Shown piece after piece: positions 5,077-5,674 of a stretch of DNA of 5,674 nt. Under the pieces are notes generated by a model, which was not told where the DNA came from, ran no database searches, and worked only from the letters and a program-made list of their open reading frames with translations. A program made the position numbers and the translations under genes. The DNA comes from an uncultured Eubacteriales bacterium (GTDB lineage Bacteria > Bacillota > Clostridia > Christensenellales > Aristaeellaceae). The stretch is taken from assembly GCA_900553905.1 (NCBI GenBank), contig USFL01000115.1:1-5674 (forward strand), written 5' to 3'. How positions within the stretch are numbered: position 1 is the first letter of the stretch; every line of letters starts with the position of its first letter.

Positions 5077-5674
5077 TCAGTCCGCGGCCGCGCCCCGGCG
5101 GCGCAAAGCCGCGCCCACAAATTCGCGGAACAGCGGATGCGGGCGGTTGGGACGGCTCTTGAGCTCCGGATGGAACTGCACCGCCACGAAGAAGGGATGG
5201 CTGGGAATCTCCACGATCTCCACCAGGTTGCGGTCCGGGTTGCGGCCCGCGACGATCATGCCGCCGGCCGTAAAGCGGTCCAGAAAGGCGTTGTTGAATT
5301 CGTAGCGGTGGCGGTGGCGCTCCCAGATTTCCGCGGTTCCGTAGGCCCTTTCGCTGATGGTGCCGGGCGTGAGCAGACAGCGGTACTTGCCCAGGCGCAT
5401 GGTACCGCCCAGGTTGCCCAGGTCCTGATCCTCCATCAGGTCGATCACGGGATAGGTGGTGTGCGGGTCCACCTCGCTGGTGTGCGCGTCGCGCAGATCC
5501 AGCACATGGCGGGCAAATTCCACCACGGCCATCTGCATGCCCAAGCACAGCCCCAAAAACGGCAGGCCGTTTTCCCGCGCGTACTGAATCGCGGCGATTT
5601 TGCCCTCCAGCCCCCGCGCGCCAAAGCCGCCCGGCACCAGCACGCCGTCCGCGCCAGCCAGCATCTCCCCCGCG
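5077..5674 (-). CDS. pyrG: CTP synthase, C-terminal glutamine amidotransferase domain (partial)
   Basis: The last 198 codons of CTP synthase; the amino-terminal synthetase domain lies beyond the right edge. The enzyme converts UTP to CTP using ATP and ammonia released from glutamine, the last step of de novo pyrimidine nucleotide synthesis in the cytoplasm. Counting from the Met encoded at 5664: [22 protein letters not shown] (8-29), the nucleophile elbow GLCLGMQ with Cys40, PVIDLM (72-77), GGTMRLG (86-92), [11 protein letters not shown] (115-125), and [13 protein letters not shown] (160-172) with catalytic His165 and Glu167. The Cys-His-Glu triad is therefore complete. The reading frame stays open to the edge (codons for Ala-Gly-Glu precede Met), so that Met is internal. 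The tail (RRRGAAAD) is short. The stop lies 18 bases before the MFS start, with the MFS ribosome binding site in between. Confidence 0.97.
   Translation of the reverse strand, partial: AGEMLAGADGVLVPGGFGARGLEGKIAAIQYARENGLPFLGLCLGMQMAVVEFARHVLDLRDAHTSEVDPHTTYPVIDLMEDQDLGNLGGTMRLGKYRCLLTPGTISERAYGTAEIWERHRHRYEFNNAFLDRFTAGGMIVAGRNPDRNLVEIVEIPSHPFFVAVQFHPELKSRPNRPHPLFREFVGAALRRRGAAAD

Noticed and set aside
2981..5548. An 855-codon open frame on the minus strand spanning the ATPase, terminator, MFS and pyrG regions
   Set aside because: It overlaps three confidently identified genes in another frame, is rich in Gly, Arg, Ala and Pro as expected from GC-rich shadow frames, and crosses a strong terminator. 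No domain is recognisable.
1..5674. CRISPR arrays, insertion sequences, tRNA or rRNA genes, phage genes
   Set aside because: No regularly spaced repeats, terminal inverted repeats, transposase motifs, tRNA cloverleaf or rRNA-like sequence was found on either strand.

Overview
The window looks like a GC-rich, Firmicutes-type (clostridial) chromosome segment. The reasons are strong AGGAGG-type ribosome binding sites, a complete T-box leader RNA, and bacterial sigma-70-like promoters lying in the only clearly AT-rich stretch. The two secretory signal peptides resemble those of uncultured gut clostridia, but that taxonomic hint is inference. No mobile element, CRISPR array, tRNA or rRNA was seen.

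Layout. Positions 1-390 (minus) hold the first 130 codons of a branched-chain-amino-acid-type (LivK-like) ABC substrate-binding protein that leaves the window on the left. Positions 391-1003 are a divergent regulatory region. It has a minus-strand promoter with a flanking inverted repeat for the LivK-like gene, and a plus-strand promoter followed by a long T-box riboswitch with its own intrinsic terminator. Positions 1004-3796 (plus) hold a three-gene ABC importer of the TrpXYZ type: exported substrate-binding protein, LivH/M-superfamily permease and ATPase. Stem-loops lie between the first two genes, and the last two overlap by 8 bases. A strong hairpin at 3814-3861 ends this operon and also lies at the end of the convergent gene. 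Positions 3859-5058 (minus) encode a 399-residue MFS transporter. Positions 5077-5674 (minus) encode the glutaminase half of CTP synthase (pyrG), only 18 bases upstream of the MFS gene, so these two are probably co-transcribed.

How it works together. The most informative element is the T-box. Its specifier region can be read as UUC (Phe) or, shifted by one base, UCC (Ser). The antiterminator bulge is UGGU, which matches a tRNA with discriminator base A73. That fits tRNA-Phe and not bacterial tRNA-Ser (G73). The simplest model is that uncharged tRNA-Phe, signalling phenylalanine starvation, prevents termination at 886-935 and switches on an importer for phenylalanine or a related aromatic compound. 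This gives a regulation-based substrate prediction for a transporter whose sequence alone says only 'TrpX-like'. The rest of the window is ordinary metabolism and transport. I see no evidence of a wholly new kind of system.
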